Source: Planctomycetaceae bacterium (GTDB lineage: Bacteria > Planctomycetota > Planctomycetia > Planctomycetales > Planctomycetaceae). From it: a DNA stretch of 11,087 nucleotides. Of the stretch, positions 1 to 8,639 are shown one piece after another; position 1 is the stretch's first letter, and each line of letters begins with the position of its first letter. Where the stretch lies: the NCBI GenBank assembly GCA_003503535.1, contig DOCI01000152.1, positions 1 to 11,087 of the forward strand, read 5' to 3'. The notes under the pieces are model-generated. The model was not told the origin of the DNA. It did no database searches and was given only the letters and a program-made list of their open reading frames with translations. A program made the position numbers and the translations under genes.

Positions 1-764
1 GGGAGAAGGTGTTCCTGAATCCGGCGCGCCTTTTCCATCTGCACATGACGGTCTAGCTCAGCAGCGTTCAAAGAACAGATCATCAAATTGATCTGTTCGG
101 TGAGATAGCTGAGTTCTTTGCAACTTTGGACGTTGGAAATCTGTTGCCACTCTCGGCCTTCCATTTGGTGTAAAGCAACCACAATTTGATCAATCGGCCT
201 GGAAACCACTCGACCAAGCAGGCGGTTCACGATCCATGCGGCAACCAATCCCGCTATAAGCATCGCCGCAATCTGAAAAATTAATTCTCCTTGAGCTTCC
301 GAAATAATAATAGAACGTCGCTCTGAAACGTAAACCTTTGTGTTCAATCGCTCAAAGGAACCAACCACTAACGATCCTGACAAGAGATTTTCTCCGCTTT
401 GTAATCGAATCGCGTGCAGCATTTCCGGAGAAGAACGTCCATGAGATTTCGCTTGGTAGATGACGTTGTCCACTTCAACAACGACATGATGGCCCGGAGA
501 CTCTTCCAAATTCATCCATGCGCAAATATTGTCGATCAAAGACTGAATTTGACCTTGAGATGGGTCTGCAAGCGCCTGGACCGACTCGTAAATGGTTTTC
601 GCTTCCTCATTCAGGGTAACTTGTTTTTGTTCAATTTGTTGTCGGATTCTCGATTGATAGTTCACAATCAGAAACAATCCCACGAAGATAGAAAGTACCG
701 AATTGACGGAAATCAATAACTGGCGACTCAGCGGGAGTCCTCTCCATCTTTTTACGATCTGCAT
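1..764 (-). CDS. HAMP-domain membrane sensor, probable SpoIIE/RsbU-type phosphatase (N-terminal part)
   Basis: The frame is open from an ATG at 764 to the left edge, giving 254 complete codons of a longer protein. Residues 16-36 and 162-183 are hydrophobic membrane segments enclosing an extracytoplasmic region of about 125 residues with no motif I recognise. After the second segment comes a HAMP-like linker (about 184-238, starting near R-P-I-D-Q-I). It leads into M-E-K-A-R-R-I-Q-E-H-L-L-P at the edge, the sequence that typically opens SpoIIE/RsbU PP2C-type serine phosphatase modules. The likely role is an inner-membrane sensor that dephosphorylates an anti-sigma-factor antagonist or similar partner. 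The catalytic module lies outside the window, so a histidine kinase or adenylate cyclase output cannot be excluded. A GAAGAAG stretch a few bases upstream of the ATG may serve as ribosome binding site. Gene and frame are well supported; the output domain is inferred from the last dozen residues. Confidence 0.75.
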   Translation of the reverse strand, partial: MQIVKRWRGLPLSRQLLISVNSVLSIFVGLFLIVNYQSRIRQQIEQKQVTLNEEAKTIYESVQALADPSQGQIQSLIDNICAWMNLEESPGHHVVVEVDNVIYQAKSHGRSSPEMLHAIRLQSGENLLSGSLVVGSFERLNTKVYVSERRSIIISEAQGELIFQIAAMLIAGLVAAWIVNRLLGRVVSRPIDQIVVALHQMEGREWQQISNVQSCKELSYLTEQINLMICSLNAAELDRHVQMEKARRIQEHLL

Positions 765-1255
765 GCAAACTTCTTCGGTTGAACAGAGGAGTGTCGGGGT
801 AAAAATGTGTTTGGGTTAGACAATCGATTCCGTCAACAGTGGAAGCAATTGCAATTTCAAACTGAAATCTAAGCCGTTGCACAGCACTATAGTGTTTACA
901 GGATTGACTTTGGATGTCTCATGGGAGCATTCCTTCAGTATTTCTTTCAAATTGATTCGATGCCAAGTGCAACGTCCAGGCTAAAGTTTAGAGTTAATGA
1001 ATCTGTAAAGAGCGACAACGGAGCAGGTTATGAAAACACTCTCTCCAAACAAAATCCCTGACAGGGCACTAGAGTTTTTCTGCTCAAATAGTTCTGCCCC
1101 GCCTGAAGAATGTCAGTGTAGAAACATCTAAAGATGTATCCATAAAAAGTTTCACTGATGGAAGTGCGTAAGGATCTGCTGCAATTTTGCAAACGATGAT
1201 GCATTCCGATGTGCCTTCGAAATCTGGCCATGACGTGATCATGGACATGAGTGAT
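765..1255. other. Intergenic region without a convincing gene
   Basis: About 490 bases between two minus-strand genes. It should hold the promoter of the sensor gene, but I find no well-spaced -35/-10 pair. Visible structure: a perfect 10-bp palindrome CACTATAGTG at 885-894, and an inverted repeat (CCATGA, 5-base loop, TCATGG) at 1228-1244 just past the channel stop codon. That second hairpin has no T-run after it, so it is not a good intrinsic terminator. A 54-codon minus-strand frame (ATG at 1248, stop at 1084) begins 7 bases after the channel gene; it has no ribosome binding site and no recognisable motif, so I do not call it a gene. Confidence 0.5.
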
Positions 1256-1990
1256 TCAAGGAGATGAATTTTCGTGTCTGTTCCTGAGGTGCAAGCCAAC
1301 GAGTCGGGCCACAAGGACAGCTACGAAAAATTGCCCGAAAATCACCTCAATACAAGCGGCTAATTTGGCAGGTCTTGTTATTGGAACCTGATCTCCATAA
1401 CCCAATCCAGAGAGTGTGACAAAAGAAAAATAGATTGTATCGATGATGTGAGTACCAATTGAATCCTCAGTCAGGGCCGCGATCTCAATGGAATTGGCAT
1501 CGATTATCAGCAAAGTGTCGTACAGATAAGCCCAGCCGATGCCAGCGAACAGGTACACACAAACAGCCCCGCGAATGGTATCCAGACTCACGTCATCATC
1601 ATTGAGGACTGCATGCAGAATGTGATAGCTGACAAACAGAAAAAACAGCATGATAAACAGATTATGAAATATTCCGACCAGAAAGTGATTCAAGAATGGC
1701 ATGACCCAACTTAGGAGCAAAGTGGGTATCGCCAAGGCTAAACCAAAAGAGAGCAAGTCTTTGTGCCGCCTGCAAATTGTTATTACCGCAACCAGTAACA
1801 GACTGGTAAGCCCCAGGCAAAAAACAATCTTTGAGATCAAAGCTCCATCCGAAAAAGAGGCCGCAATCAACAGGACAAGCAGAGAAAGCAGTAAAAGGGA
1901 AAATCGTCCCAACAACAGTTGTTGGATTCCAATCAACTCCGAATCTGTGGATGAGGTTGAATAGTTTTCTTGATTCATGATCTCACACAT
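1256..1990 (-). CDS. Potassium channel-like membrane protein (Ion_trans_2 type)
   Basis: A 244-residue integral membrane protein with about six hydrophobic segments: residues 28-45, 51-72, 80-99, 104-127, 140-162 and 207-233. Between the last two is a pore loop ending in T-L-S-G-L-G-Y-G-D (192-200), which matches the K+ channel selectivity filter (consensus T-x-G-Y-G-D). The last two segments plus pore form the two-TM pore module found in prokaryotic K+ channels (Ion_trans_2). The first four lack the regularly spaced arginines of a voltage sensor, so voltage gating is not indicated. No RCK/TrkA-N domain follows; the protein ends about ten residues after the last helix. An alternative start four codons downstream (ATG at 1978) sits behind GTGAG and is equally plausible. 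The gene faces away from copA and shares an 84-base upstream region with it. Potassium selectivity is inferred from the filter. Confidence 0.85.
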   Translation of the reverse strand: MCEIMNQENYSTSSTDSELIGIQQLLLGRFSLLLLSLLVLLIAASFSDGALISKIVFCLGLTSLLLVAVITICRRHKDLLSFGLALAIPTLLLSWVMPFLNHFLVGIFHNLFIMLFFLFVSYHILHAVLNDDDVSLDTIRGAVCVYLFAGIGWAYLYDTLLIIDANSIEIAALTEDSIGTHIIDTIYFSFVTLSGLGYGDQVPITRPAKLAACIEVIFGQFFVAVLVARLVGLHLRNRHENSSP

Positions 1991-2074
1991 ATTTCTTTTT
2001 ATAAATTCTTTGCTCTACAAATTCCCAATAACAATATTTTTTACATATATCAGATATAACAGTGAGACTTAAAA
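1991..2074. promoter_or_regulatory. Divergent promoter region of the channel gene and copA
   Basis: An AT-rich 84-base gap between divergent genes. TATAAC at 2055-2060 could be a -10 element for copA, but no good -35 lies at the usual distance and the leader would be very short. On the minus strand a TATAAA-like element lies close upstream of the channel gene. No strong Shine-Dalgarno precedes copA; GTGAG at 2062-2066 is the nearest candidate. The function follows from gene orientation; the exact elements are uncertain. Confidence 0.4.
2046..2058. promoter_or_regulatory. Perfect palindrome upstream of copA, candidate operator
   Basis: TATATC-A-GATATA is a perfect inverted repeat with 6-base arms around one central base. 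It ends 16 bases before the copA start and overlaps the possible -10 element. A metal-responsive repressor or activator site would be expected here. The sequence does not resemble the GC-rich CueR site or the CopY TACAnnTGTA box, so the regulator is unknown. AT-rich palindromes of this size can arise by chance. Confidence 0.3.
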
Positions 2075-3919
2075 ATGGCGATCGATCCAATCTGCGGTAT
2101 GACGATAGATGAAAATTCCGCACTCAGCCTCGAAGCTCATGGCAAAACGTTTTACTTCTGTAGTCAGCATTGCCAGCAGAAATTTGCGAATTCTTCTTAT
2201 CAATCCGTACCGCACGTCTGCTGCCATGGTGAGACTGATAATACGAATCAAGTGCCGTCAGATGCGACCGCTAAATACATCTGTCCGATGTGTCCCGGGG
2301 TCGCCAGTGATCAACCGGGAGATTGTCCCAAGTGCGGCATGTCGCTGGAACGCAATCCGGCTTATCGACAATCTTCCCAGCAGAAAACGATCTATACGTG
2401 TCCGATGCATCCTGAAATCGAGCAGGCGGGACCTGGGGATTGTCCAATCTGTGGCATGGATCTGGAACCAAAAACGGTCACATTAGAGACAACTGAAGAC
2501 GATTCCGAACTGCGGAACATGACGCAAAGATTCTGGGTAGCCACTGCATTGTCCATTCCAATTCTGTTGCTTGCGATGCTGCCCATGGTTGGTGTTCCTG
2601 TGCATCAGTGGCTGGGCGCGACGCTGCACACTTGGCTGCAACTGCTATTGGCGACACCCACCGTACTGTGGGCGGGCTGGCCCTTCTTTGTGCGGGGCTG
2701 GAAGTCGATCATCACCTGGAATCTGAACATGTTTACGCTGATTGCGATCGGAACGGGAGCGGCCTATCTATACAGCCTCCTGGCCGTTCTATTTCCTGGC
2801 ATCATTCCAGAACAGTTCAAACACGATGGGCAGGTGGAAGTCTATTTTGAAGCCGCAGCGGTCATTATCACACTTGTTCTGCTGGGGCAGGTTTTGGAGT
2901 TGCGGGCGCGGCGACGCACCAGCAGTGCAATCCGGGAACTCCTTTCACTGGCTCCGCCGACCGCTCGACTTGTTAAAGATGGTCAGGATCAGGAAGTCCC
3001 GGTCGAAGAGGTCCAGCAAGGGGATATCCTAAGAGTTCGCCCCGGTGAAAAAATTCCTGTCGATGGGCATCTGACAGAAGGAAAGAGTACGGTCGATGAG
3101 TCAATGATTACGGGCGAACCACTGGCAGTGAAGAAAAACCCGGAGGACGAAGTGATTGGAGGAACTGTCAATCAGACGGGATCCTTTCTGATGTCCGCCG
3201 ATCAGGTGGGTGAAGATACGGTTCTTTCACAAATTGTGAATATGGTTGCGAATGCTCAACGGAGTCGGGCACCGATTCAGAAAGTTGCCGATAGTGTCGC
3301 CGGTTATTTTGTCCCCGCAGTCGTACTCATCGCAATCATCACCTTTTTGACCTGGGCAATTCTACAGCCAGAACAACCTGCTTTAGCATGGGCTTTGGTT
3401 AATTCCGTGGCTGTGCTGATCATCGCCTGCCCCTGTGCATTGGGACTGGCCACTCCGATGTCGATCATGGTGGGAGTGGGGCGAGGTGCTCAGTTGGGCG
3501 TATTGATCAAAGATGCCGAAGTTTTGGAAACGCTGGAGAAGATTGACACGGTGGTAGTCGACAAAACCGGAACGCTGACAGAAGGCCGACCGACTTTGAC
3601 GGACTGTCTGACCACCGCACAATTCTCCGAGGAGGATGTCCTTAGTTGGGCCGCTGCAGTCGAAGAGCAGAGTGAACACCCACTTGCGAACGCCGTTGTT
3701 CAGGGAGCCAAAGACCGACATTTTGAGACACCTCCCGTAACCGACTTCAATTCCATCACAGAGGGCGGGGTGCAGGGACATGTTCTCGATCGTGAAATCC
3801 TGATTGGCAAACGACCTTTGCTCGCCGAACGTGACGTGCAGAATCTGGAGGCCCTCAACAGGCAAGCCGAAGAATGGCAGGAACAGGGGCGCACAGTGAT
3901 GTTCGTCGCAGTCGACTAA
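2075..3919 (+). pseudogene. copA: Copper-exporting P1B-type ATPase, N-terminal 614 residues, ended by in-frame TAA
   Basis: First part of a Cu(I)-exporting P-type ATPase of the cytoplasmic membrane. The N-terminus carries a YHS/TRASH-type metal-binding domain (D-P-I-C-G-M at 4-9, C29, C33) and two zinc-ribbon-like heavy-metal-binding domains (C70/C73/C84/C87 and C109/H112/C123/C126, each ending C-G-M). There is no HMA (GMxCxxC) domain. Membrane helices begin near residue 153. The actuator loop has T-G-E-P at 346-349. The transport helix has C-P-C at 452-454, the phosphorylation site is D496-K-T-G-T, and the nucleotide domain has S-E-H-P at 533-536. The frame stops at codon 615 (TAA, 3917-3919) just after V-A-V-D, before the hinge of the phosphorylation domain. 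The same frame continues as a normal ATPase on the other side. Without readthrough the product lacks the T-G-D and G-D-G-x-N-D motifs and the last two helices, so it could not transport. Either a recent nonsense mutation or a sequence error would explain this. Confidence 0.92.
3917..3919 (+). other. In-frame TAA inside copA
   Basis: The codon lies between G-A-C (Asp) and C-A-G (Gln). In CopA proteins the residue here is usually Gly (V-D-G-Q/K), so a change from GGA to TAA would take two steps, while AAA, GAA or CAA would need one. No frameshift accompanies it. The base after the stop is C, a context known to be leakier than others, but no recoding structure is evident. Confidence 0.8.
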
Positions 3920-4507
3920 CAGTTTGCCGCACTGATCGCGGTCTCCGATCCGATTAAAGCATCCACGCCAGAAGCCATTCATACGCTGCACGAATTGGGA
4001 TTACAGATCATCATGTTGACCGGAGATAACGAGAAGACAGCCCGTAAGGTGGCCGAGGATCTCGGCATCGATGACTTCGAAGCGGGAGTCCGTCCTGAAG
4101 AAAAGCACGCCCGCATCCAAAGTCTGAAGCAGGCCAGGCACATCGTGGCGATGGCGGGCGATGGAATCAACGATGCCCCCGCCCTGGCCGAAGCAAACGT
4201 CGGCATCGCGATGGGAACCGGAACCGATGTCGCGATCGAGTCCGCAGGCGTCACGCTGGTCAAAGGCGATTTGGGAGGCATCGTCAAAGCCGTCAATCTG
4301 AGCCGACAAACCATGCGTAACATCCGACAGAATCTCTTTTTCGCCTTCATCTACAACGCACTCGGAGTTCCCATTGCGGCTGGTGTGCTATATCCGATTT
4401 CCGAACACTTGCTGCTCAACCCCATGCTCGCCGCCGCAGCCATGAGCTTCAGTTCTGTCTCAGTCATCGGCAATGCGTTGAGATTGCGAACAGTCAAATT
4501 GAATTAA
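3920..4507 (+). pseudogene. copA: Copper-exporting P1B-type ATPase, C-terminal part, same frame after the stop
   Basis: Continuation of copA in the same frame, directly after the internal TAA. Numbering the stop as 615, it holds the hinge motif T-G-D-N at 649-652 and G-D-G-I-N-D at 695-700. The last two membrane helices carry Y760-N761 and M790-x-x-S793-S794. Together with the C-P-C in the first part these form the Cu(I)-specific (P1B-1) metal-site signature. The full frame is 810 positions, a normal length for this family with N-terminal metal domains. Independent translation looks unlikely: the first in-frame start candidates are a TTG at 3995 and the ATG at 4013, neither with a ribosome binding site, and both would omit part of the phosphorylation domain. 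The alignment across the junction ([19 protein letters not shown]) is gap-free compared with typical family members. Confidence 0.88.
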
Positions 4508-4658
4508 ATCACTCGATTTACAAATGCACGCTCTATTGTCAGTCAGATTTTATAACAACGATTCGACGGACTCCTGTAAAACGAATTCTGTTAGTATCCC
4601 CCCTTTCTAACCACGTCTGCTTTTCATGTATATTGGTCTAATTGAGGTTACGTTGAAG
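4508..4658. other. Convergent intergenic region of copA and the large ATPase
   Basis: The two genes end facing each other 151 bases apart, so transcription terminators are expected here. The only hairpin I see is a weak AAATC-actc-GATTT at 4506-4519 overlapping the copA stop codon; it is AT-rich and not followed by a clear T-run. No gene fits. Confidence 0.4.
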
Positions 4659-7600
4659 TTATCGTAAATCCTGAATTGCTGTTTCGTATAAAACAGCTCG
4701 AAGGGGACGCACTCGACGCACTTGTGGTATTTTTCCAAATACTGAATCGCTACGTGGTAATTCACCGCGTACCATTTCCGATTCACCTTTACCCCCCAAA
4801 GGGTGAAGCATTCTAACCGTATTTCGAGGCCCTAATGTCTTGGAACTGACTACCTTTAGAATCGTGTCATCATCATCAACCAGTTCAACACTGACAGCGG
4901 TATCAACAAAAGCATGAATTTCGTTCCAACTTATTTCAGAGCCAAGTAATACCAGTTGTTTGCTCAAAACAACTGGTTCAGCACTTATTCCGGTCACTGG
5001 CTGCACAGTTTTCACATCAAGTCTTTCGAGACTGTAATGCTCATCCAGCAGGGCTTCTACTCTGGGCCTCGGTAACGTGTGATTGAAATCCCAGATCACA
5101 CCAATGATCGGCAGAATCCGCACATCCTTTAAAAAAACGACTTCATCAGGAGGACAGTTTCTAGGATCGAGATTCTCGGAGCGCAAAACAATCGTATCTG
5201 ATTGCCCCATAATCTTGGCAATCCGTCTGGCTAGAATTTTATCCTCACGAAGTGCAATCACCAAAGATGACGCTCGTGGAAGCTCTTCCGTTTCGAGTGA
5301 TACAATTACACGAGCGTTGCTGGGGACAGATAACCCCAAAGTTTCGGAAAACACTTGATAAATAGCAATGTTTCCCAGTTGCTCCCATAGAAATGTTTCT
5401 TCTGTTTCCCCCGCTTCTTCTCGCACAGTGCCCGACGATGCAGCCGCAATTGAAGTTCCAATTGGAACGCGAACTATTGGCAATTGATGATGAGTAGGAA
5501 GTCCTGGAACTGATGAAACGATACGGGTTCGAGTAAGTTCTGCTTTGCTCAAATACTTCGAATTCTGACAGTGATCCCAAACTTGATTGACGTATCGAAG
5601 GAACTCTTTCATCTGTTCAAGAAGGTTGTCAACTTGCCCCGAATTGATAAGGTGCGATCTCGAATGATGTGCATCATTCAGCAGACGATACAATTCCGTA
5701 TCGCGAGTGCACCCATCATGACTAATGAGGTTCCGTACAGCCTGCCCGTCAAATGGTGCAGTGGAAGCATTATATTGTTGTCTTAAACAATCTGTAATCG
5801 GCATGAGCGTTGGATGACTGCCTAGCGATTCGGGACGTTCAAATCTAAATAATGCAACCAGTCTTGTTTCAGCATATATTCTGAGCTTGCAACTCAGCTC
5901 TTGAGCCAAGAGATCAGTTCGATCCTGTTTATATTTAATAAACAATTCAAACAGTTCATTGGAGTATTCAAGTAATTGGACTGCAGGGTCGCTCGGTCTC
6001 CAGTCGATTTCCCAGCGTTTGGCTTTTGCAGCTTCATATTCGATGTCGTGAAAGAACGACAGCTTGTTGGTGGATAAAATCGTTTGTGCTTTCGCTTTCA
6101 CTAAATCAGGGACCGCGCGAGCAAGTCGCAATTGGTTTTCTTCATCGAATAGATCCTGAGGGTCATCCAGAAGTATTGTTTGCAATCCGCCACGGGATTC
6201 AAGTTGGTATTGCCAGTACGCCAACCAGAAAGCAACTAACGCAGCACGAAGTTGTGAAGCATTTGCGATATGGTGAGCGTCTGTCAATGTTCCTCTGTGC
6301 TCAACTTGGAATCCTAACTGGCCATCTGATGAAAGTTGAGGATCATCAATCTCTGGTCTTCCTGTGCGAGCAGGACGGTAGATGAGATTTAGCCATTTCT
6401 GTTGTTTCGATTTCAGCTTCTCAAGCAGCCCCAGTACTTGTCGTTCTACAAGTGAACTCAAAGTTTTGAGAGGTTCCAATGCATCTATAGCTCTTTTAAA
6501 CTCGATCACTTCGTTTTCGAGTTTCTCTTGCCTCTCCAACTCTAATCTAATTCTGGCGATGTATTCGAACAACTTCTCAAGTGGTTCTGTAGTAGATGTG
6601 ATTGTATGCAAAGTATCAACAGCCTGCCTGAGAGAATCAGCTTCCCTACTACCTACTTCCTCGTCGCCTAATAGTTCCCTTTCAAGCTCTTGCGGATTCC
6701 ATTCCAATTTCTGAACAGCCTGTACAGCTTGAATTCTGATTTTGATTCTCTTGATCAAATCCCATAGTTCAGAACAAGGCTCATCTAGACAAGTTGGAAA
6801 TTGAAGAGATATTTCAGGCAATTTATCCGTATAGTTTTCATGAATCTGGTTCCATTTTTCTGAGAGTCTTACTGCTAATGGTTGCAGAGCACCCTGAAAA
6901 CAGGATGAATTGGTGACTTCGCTTACGAAAGTATTTCCCAATTGCAGCCGAAGTCTTTTGTCACTCTCGCGTCGTAGCTCAATTGGTATTACTGTATTGA
7001 GTTTGCCTATCTGCTCTTTTGCCCAATACTCCGGAGCTTTACTCCATGCTTCAGAATTTGCTATGCAGCATTTTTGAATGTGACTCTGAACATCCTCCCC
7101 GGTCACGGGGTCTATCTTTCCTTCAATGCTTTGTCCACAGACTGGACATTGTGAATCCAGAGTCTGATCATTTTCGTTAAGCCAACTAGCGATTCGAGCA
7201 TACAATTGAATTCGAGGAGTTCGATCTGGGGCAGTTTGAATCTCAGCAAGATCCTCAGCCTCATTCAGGATACTTTTAATCGTTTCGTTGCAGGAATCAA
7301 GCGTCTCTTTAGTTATAGCGCACTGTTTCATCCATTGTTGCATCCCAGTGCGATTTCGTATTTCGACCGATTGTAGGAAGTGTTCGGCTGCGTTGACATC
7401 TTTAATAATTCGCTTTTGGATTGTCGTGTCACTCAGATCATATTCATCTCCCAATAATTCGACCGTTTTTTCCAATCGATTACCGATCATTTCCTTGACT
7501 GAGTCTTCAAATTCATCGAGTGCTTCAATTTCTGGACTTTTCCGATTAAAGAGATCCAACTTCTCATTCAAATCTACCGCATTCAGATTAGATGCATCCT

Positions 7601-8609
7601 TATTCAAGAGAATTCTATCTGCTTGCACTCTAGTGATTGATTCAGAAATCTTATCTTTAATTGACCTGATTTCGGATTTAATTTTTTTACCAGTCAAGTC
7701 GGCGTGCCGAGCCACATGAACCAATGGGTGGATATCAATTAATTTTGCTACTGCTTGTCCAAAATCATTCTTTTCGTCAAATCGAAGGTGAGGTAACATC
7801 GCAGGGAGCCGTGTTCCAATTTCCAGATCCGCCTGTGACAGTCCAATGCTGGCAAAACTTTCGGTGACCTTTTCAGTAACTATGCCTTTTTTAATAGTTG
7901 CAGTACGTCGATAAGGACCATGCAAATTGTCTTGATCATCGACTAATACTACTTCAACCCAAGTTTCGGTAGGATTCGAAGAACTGCAGATGTCAGGAAT
8001 TAACTCCTTCGAGGGCATGGGAATGAATGGCAAAGCTTTGAAAATGGTCCATGACTCGGAATCACCATCTAAAATGGAGGCAGAATAATTTAACCTTTGC
8101 TTTCCTGCACTTTGTATCGGTATTCCTTGTGGTTGGAAAAAGTAGCCAGTCAGGCACCAACAAACTGCAGACATTAAACACGATTTTCCGCATCCATTTT
8201 TGCCATACATTACGGCAGATTTGAATTGATCTGGTTGAAAATCAATCTCAAATGGTTCAGATTCCTGTCCCAGTTCACCAAACTCGTGTAAGCCTCCAAA
8301 TCGGCTGATGCGAACTTTACTGATCCGGTAATGAGTATTTTGTAATTTAGACGAAGTTGATTTTACAGAGGGCTTTTCTGGAGGTTCTGTTTGCAACGAT
8401 TGAACGATACTCTTCAAGAACTCCGACTTATTACTTCCCTCCCATATTTGACGTTTCCCTCTAAACCATTCCAGGATGGATCGACTATCTGTTTCAAGCG
8501 GCGAGAACTCTTTTCCTGCCGAGTCAATCACACCCCGACCTGAAATCAAATCGATCAACAGAGTATCCAGTGAATGATTTTCGATTTGAGATAAAATATT
8601 AATCGGCAT
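4659..8609 (-). CDS. SMC/Rad50-like ABC ATPase with C2HC zinc motif and S24-like C-terminus
   Basis: A 1316-residue protein with a split ABC ATPase head. Numbering from the ATG at 8609: residues 1-90 are a helical N-terminal region; about 95-300 is the first half of the head with Walker A G-K-N-G-C-G-K-S at 136-143. Two long helical stretches (about 305-480 and 520-740) flank a C-P-V-C motif (488-491) with H510 and C514. The second half of the head (about 745-860) has Walker B ending L-L-D-D-P (813-817) and S-T-N where a switch histidine is common. A helical region (about 875-1020) follows, then a beta-rich tail (1035-1316) resembling the LexA/S24 peptidase fold. The ATPase class is secure. 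DNA binding, repair or anti-phage activity is inference from the class. The gene stands alone and is more AT-rich than copA and the transposase, which suggests transfer. A GTG at 8621 is an alternative start, but GGAAGA five bases before the ATG favours 8609. Confidence 0.88.
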   Translation of the reverse strand: MPINILSQIENHSLDTLLIDLISGRGVIDSAGKEFSPLETDSRSILEWFRGKRQIWEGSNKSEFLKSIVQSLQTEPPEKPSVKSTSSKLQNTHYRISKVRISRFGGLHEFGELGQESEPFEIDFQPDQFKSAVMYGKNGCGKSCLMSAVCWCLTGYFFQPQGIPIQSAGKQRLNYSASILDGDSESWTIFKALPFIPMPSKELIPDICSSSNPTETWVEVVLVDDQDNLHGPYRRTATIKKGIVTEKVTESFASIGLSQADLEIGTRLPAMLPHLRFDEKNDFGQAVAKLIDIHPLVHVARHADLTGKKIKSEIRSIKDKISESITRVQADRILLNKDASNLNAVDLNEKLDLFNRKSPEIEALDEFEDSVKEMIGNRLEKTVELLGDEYDLSDTTIQKRIIKDVNAAEHFLQSVEIRNRTGMQQWMKQCAITKETLDSCNETIKSILNEAEDLAEIQTAPDRTPRIQLYARIASWLNENDQTLDSQCPVCGQSIEGKIDPVTGEDVQSHIQKCCIANSEAWSKAPEYWAKEQIGKLNTVIPIELRRESDKRLRLQLGNTFVSEVTNSSCFQGALQPLAVRLSEKWNQIHENYTDKLPEISLQFPTCLDEPCSELWDLIKRIKIRIQAVQAVQKLEWNPQELERELLGDEEVGSREADSLRQAVDTLHTITSTTEPLEKLFEYIARIRLELERQEKLENEVIEFKRAIDALEPLKTLSSLVERQVLGLLEKLKSKQQKWLNLIYRPARTGRPEIDDPQLSSDGQLGFQVEHRGTLTDAHHIANASQLRAALVAFWLAYWQYQLESRGGLQTILLDDPQDLFDEENQLRLARAVPDLVKAKAQTILSTNKLSFFHDIEYEAAKAKRWEIDWRPSDPAVQLLEYSNELFELFIKYKQDRTDLLAQELSCKLRIYAETRLVALFRFERPESLGSHPTLMPITDCLRQQYNASTAPFDGQAVRNLISHDGCTRDTELYRLLNDAHHSRSHLINSGQVDNLLEQMKEFLRYVNQVWDHCQNSKYLSKAELTRTRIVSSVPGLPTHHQLPIVRVPIGTSIAAASSGTVREEAGETEETFLWEQLGNIAIYQVFSETLGLSVPSNARVIVSLETEELPRASSLVIALREDKILARRIAKIMGQSDTIVLRSENLDPRNCPPDEVVFLKDVRILPIIGVIWDFNHTLPRPRVEALLDEHYSLERLDVKTVQPVTGISAEPVVLSKQLVLLGSEISWNEIHAFVDTAVSVELVDDDDTILKVVSSKTLGPRNTVRMLHPLGGKGESEMVRGELPRSDSVFGKIPQVRRVRPLRAVLYETAIQDLR

Positions 8610-8613
8610 CAGA

Positions 8614-8619
8614 TCTTCC
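8614..8619 (-). promoter_or_regulatory. Ribosome binding site deciding the start of the large ATPase
   Basis: GGAAGA on the minus strand lies about five bases before the ATG at 8609. It would be inside the coding region if the upstream GTG at 8621 were used, and that GTG has no comparable site. Confidence 0.55.
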
Positions 8620-8639
8620 ACGAGAGTAATAGAGAACTA

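Noticed and set aside
414..719. 101-codon plus-strand frame opposite the sensor gene
   Set aside because: It is antisense to a well-supported HAMP sensor frame and has no recognisable motif.
1228..1244. Hairpin after the channel gene as an intrinsic terminator
   Set aside because: Its stem is only 6 base pairs and no T-run follows on the minus strand.
1084..1248. 54-codon minus-strand frame starting 7 bases after the channel gene
   Set aside because: The spacing looks operon-like, but there is no ribosome binding site and no family resemblance.
3383..3991. 202-codon minus-strand frame inside copA
   Set aside because: It runs antisense through catalytic motifs of copA; its Cys/His-rich composition is what the reverse of an ATPase gene would give.
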